This document shows positions 14,082 to 15,499 of a stretch of DNA of 15,499 nt, in pieces. A program made the position numbers and the translations under genes. The stretch comes from Gemmatimonadaceae bacterium (GTDB lineage: Bacteria > Gemmatimonadota > Gemmatimonadetes > Gemmatimonadales > Gemmatimonadaceae): assembly GCA_014379705.1 (NCBI GenBank), contig JACMLI010000375.1:1-15499 (forward strand), written 5' to 3'. The stretch's first letter is position 1, and every line of letters starts with the position of its first letter. The notes below the pieces were generated by a model that made no database searches, was not told the DNA's origin, and saw nothing but the letters and a program-made list of their open reading frames with translations.

Positions 14082-14549
14082 TCAGAGGGTAATGCCAACG
14101 GTTGCGACGTTCTTGCGGAGCTTCTCGTGGCGCCTGACCTCACCGAACACTCCGGTGCGACCGAGCCCGAATCGAACGCCAGCGCCGTAGTTATACCCAC
14201 GGACCTCTGAAGGTTTCCCGTACGAATAGGCCCCGTATCCGGCGATGGCGTACGGCTGGATCCCTGGCAGTCGCAGGGGAACCACGGCATTCGCGATGAA
14301 GGTGCGCGGTGCCTTTCGGAACCCGCTCACGGCCGTCATCCCCTCGGCGCGAATGGCGACCGGAAAGAGGGGCAGGTCGAACTGCACACCGGCGTACATC
14401 TCGGAGGTCCTGAGGGCGATCGCGGTCGTGTCGCCCGTGGGCCGGGCTCCCCCGAGCCAGAACGAAAGGCCCTGCGCCTGCACGGACCCAGCCGATACGA
14501 AGAGGAGCCCGACGATCGGTAGCACACGTCGCATATGCATGAGTCGCAT
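14082..14549 (-). CDS. Small exported beta-barrel-like protein
   Basis: A 155-residue protein with a signal peptide (~1-25, cleaving after VQA). The mature part alternates short aromatic and glycine-rich beta segments (YAGVQFDLPLFPVAIRAEGM, IQPYAIAGYGAYSYG, NYGAGVRFGLG, TGVFGEVRRH), as in small outer-membrane porin-like barrels. The last segment ends ATVGITL, so it lacks the C-terminal Phe of a classic BAM substrate. The ATG at 14549 was chosen; ATGs at codons 4 and 6 are also usable and would keep the signal peptide. The gene looks monocistronic, with a hairpin terminator behind it. Function unknown. Confidence 0.8.
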   Translation of the reverse strand: MRLMHMRRVLPIVGLLFVSAGSVQAQGLSFWLGGARPTGDTTAIALRTSEMYAGVQFDLPLFPVAIRAEGMTAVSGFRKAPRTFIANAVVPLRLPGIQPYAIAGYGAYSYGKPSEVRGYNYGAGVRFGLGRTGVFGEVRRHEKLRKNVATVGITL

Positions 14550-14639
14550 CCTGTTGGAGAGTCCGAGCAGTCAGGGGTACCGCGCGTTCTCGAGAGATGT
14601 TCCGGGTAGATCGCGCCACGACGCCCCGTCCCAGCAGGG

Positions 14640-15302
14640 CTAGTACTTCTTCTTCACGCGCGCCGTCACGATGTAGTCCAGACGCGGGAACGTGCGACGG
14701 AGATACGCGTTCCCCTGCCGGGACACCGAATCCTGCGACGGGCCGGGGAAGGTCTGGCCGCCACGCGTGCCACTGTACTCCCAGTTGAGGGAGTCGAGCA
14801 CGGCGAGTCCGCTCACGACCTCTCCGATCGGAGGAAAGCCGAACGTGTTCAGCGTGTCGAGCCGGGGCGTGTTGTCCACCGTGTTGAAGAACAACTGGGT
14901 GGTGCGCGTGTTCGGACCGCCACGCGCGTAGGACATCGTTCCCTTCCGGTTCGTGGCCTTCACGGGCTCGTCCGAGATCGACTTGCCCCGCCACGCGGCG
15001 CTGACGGTCGTGTCGCCATGGATCCCGAACTGGGCGACGAAGTTCCGGATGGTCCGGTGAAAGGCGACGTCGTCGAAGTAGCGCTGCCTGACGAGGGCGT
15101 GGAAGCGATCCACGCCGAGGGGCGACCAGTCCCGGTGCAGGCGCACGATCATCGGGCCCTTCGTCGTCACCATCTCGACGTCGAAGGAATCAGGTGCAAC
15201 GGCCGTGTAGGCCTTCGCCCCCGGATTCGTGAGGGCAGCGCGTCGCGCACAGCCCACGCAGGCGATGGTCGCGACGATGCCGACCAGCCACGCCCGTTTC
15301 AT
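14640..15302 (-). CDS. Exported cyclophilin-type peptidyl-prolyl cis-trans isomerase
   Basis: A 220-residue protein. PPIases speed prolyl bond isomerisation during protein folding. The catalytic block is FHRTIRNFVAQFG (R83, F88, Q91; the family has FHRVIpxFMxQxGD), followed by GTMSYARGGPNTRTTQLFFN (121-140), the usual GxxSMAR..pnTagSQFFI region. The first 18 residues are a signal sequence; C15 and C18 are possible lipidation sites, but neither has a strict lipobox, so secreted or lipoprotein is undecided. The C-terminus ends in a KKKY tail. The ATG at 15302 overlaps the stop of the S58 peptidase gene upstream by 4 bp (ATGA), giving an operon of a peptidase and a folding factor. Confidence 0.94.
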   Translation of the reverse strand: MKRAWLVGIVATIACVGCARRAALTNPGAKAYTAVAPDSFDVEMVTTKGPMIVRLHRDWSPLGVDRFHALVRQRYFDDVAFHRTIRNFVAQFGIHGDTTVSAAWRGKSISDEPVKATNRKGTMSYARGGPNTRTTQLFFNTVDNTPRLDTLNTFGFPPIGEVVSGLAVLDSLNWEYSGTRGGQTFPGPSQDSVSRQGNAYLRRTFPRLDYIVTARVKKKY

Positions 15303-15499
15303 CGCGCCGCGACGTTGTACTTTCGCAGTACCTCGCGCAGGCGATCGATCGGCAGGGCGTCGATGGTGCGTCCACGGCTCGTCACGGTGGTCGCCTTGAG
15401 CATCGAGTTGTAGATCGCTTCCTCGGTCGCCTCGACGACGCCCTGGAAGAGCGCCGACATCGCGTCGTTGGTAAGCTCGGTGGTCGTGCGTCGGGCGGC
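15299..15499 (-). CDS. P1-family (S58, DmpA-like) peptidase, C-terminal fragment
   Basis: The last 66 codons of a gene whose start lies beyond the right edge. The visible part reads LFQGVVEATEEAIYNSMLKATTVTSR and then LPIDRLREVLRKYN, which match the closing helices of the S58/DmpA family (EAIxNaLxaA... and aLPxdrLxxvLrxYN). These are self-processing N-terminal-nucleophile aminopeptidases; the catalytic Ser is outside the window. The TGA at 15301-15299 overlaps the PPIase ATG, so the two genes are coupled. The call rests on the C-terminal signature only, but that signature is characteristic. Confidence 0.8.
   Translation of the reverse strand, partial: AARRTTTELTNDAMSALFQGVVEATEEAIYNSMLKATTVTSRGRTIDALPIDRLREVLRKYNVAAR

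Overview
This window comes from a high-GC bacterial chromosome. The mix of genes suggests Gemmatimonadota: a roughly 1,070-residue Asp-box (BNR) propeller protein, a LytS/LytTR two-component pair, a PA-domain M28 peptidase, an S58 (P1-family) peptidase and several small exported beta-rich proteins. That placement is an inference from gene content and style; there is no rRNA or other phylogenetic marker beyond infA. I see no tRNA, rRNA, IS element, prophage or CRISPR array. Genes are tightly packed, often with 4-bp ATGA/GTGA overlaps, and no gene-free stretch exceeds about 200 bp.

Layout. (1) 1-1746, minus strand: a translationally coupled cluster of a PlsC-like lysophospholipid acyltransferase, a DUF3142-like probable lipoprotein and an exported protein that runs off the left edge. 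(2) 1892-5504, minus strand: a second overlapping cluster read in the order AraC-type regulator, exported MsrA, LytS-type sensor kinase, LytTR response regulator. Between the two clusters lies a large nested inverted repeat (1759-1827). (3) 5705-6220, plus strand: a small multi-pass membrane protein divergent from the AraC gene, with a perfect 13-bp palindrome between them. (4) 6284-7660, minus strand: a class-III aminotransferase related to glutamate-1-semialdehyde aminomutase. (5) 7808-11547, plus strand: the large exported Asp-box propeller protein and, 2 bp behind it, a small membrane-anchored protein. (6) 11609-15499, minus strand: a small exported protein, infA away from its usual ribosomal-protein context, an exported M28 zinc peptidase, a beta-barrel-like exported protein with a strong downstream hairpin, and a coupled pair of an S58 peptidase C-terminus and an exported cyclophilin-type prolyl isomerase.

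The most coherent functional unit is region 2. Repair of oxidised methionine outside the cytoplasm is physically tied to a two-component system and an AraC regulator. This is the same logic as the HOCl-responsive kinase/regulator next to msrPQ in Enterobacteria, but with unrelated protein families. Much of the rest is cell-envelope or periplasmic work: lipid acylation, exported peptidases, prolyl isomerase, propeller protein and outer-membrane-like barrel. One sequence-level oddity runs across the window: the octamer CGTTAGGC occurs four times, and all three in-frame TTA leucine codons in the genes called here sit inside it.
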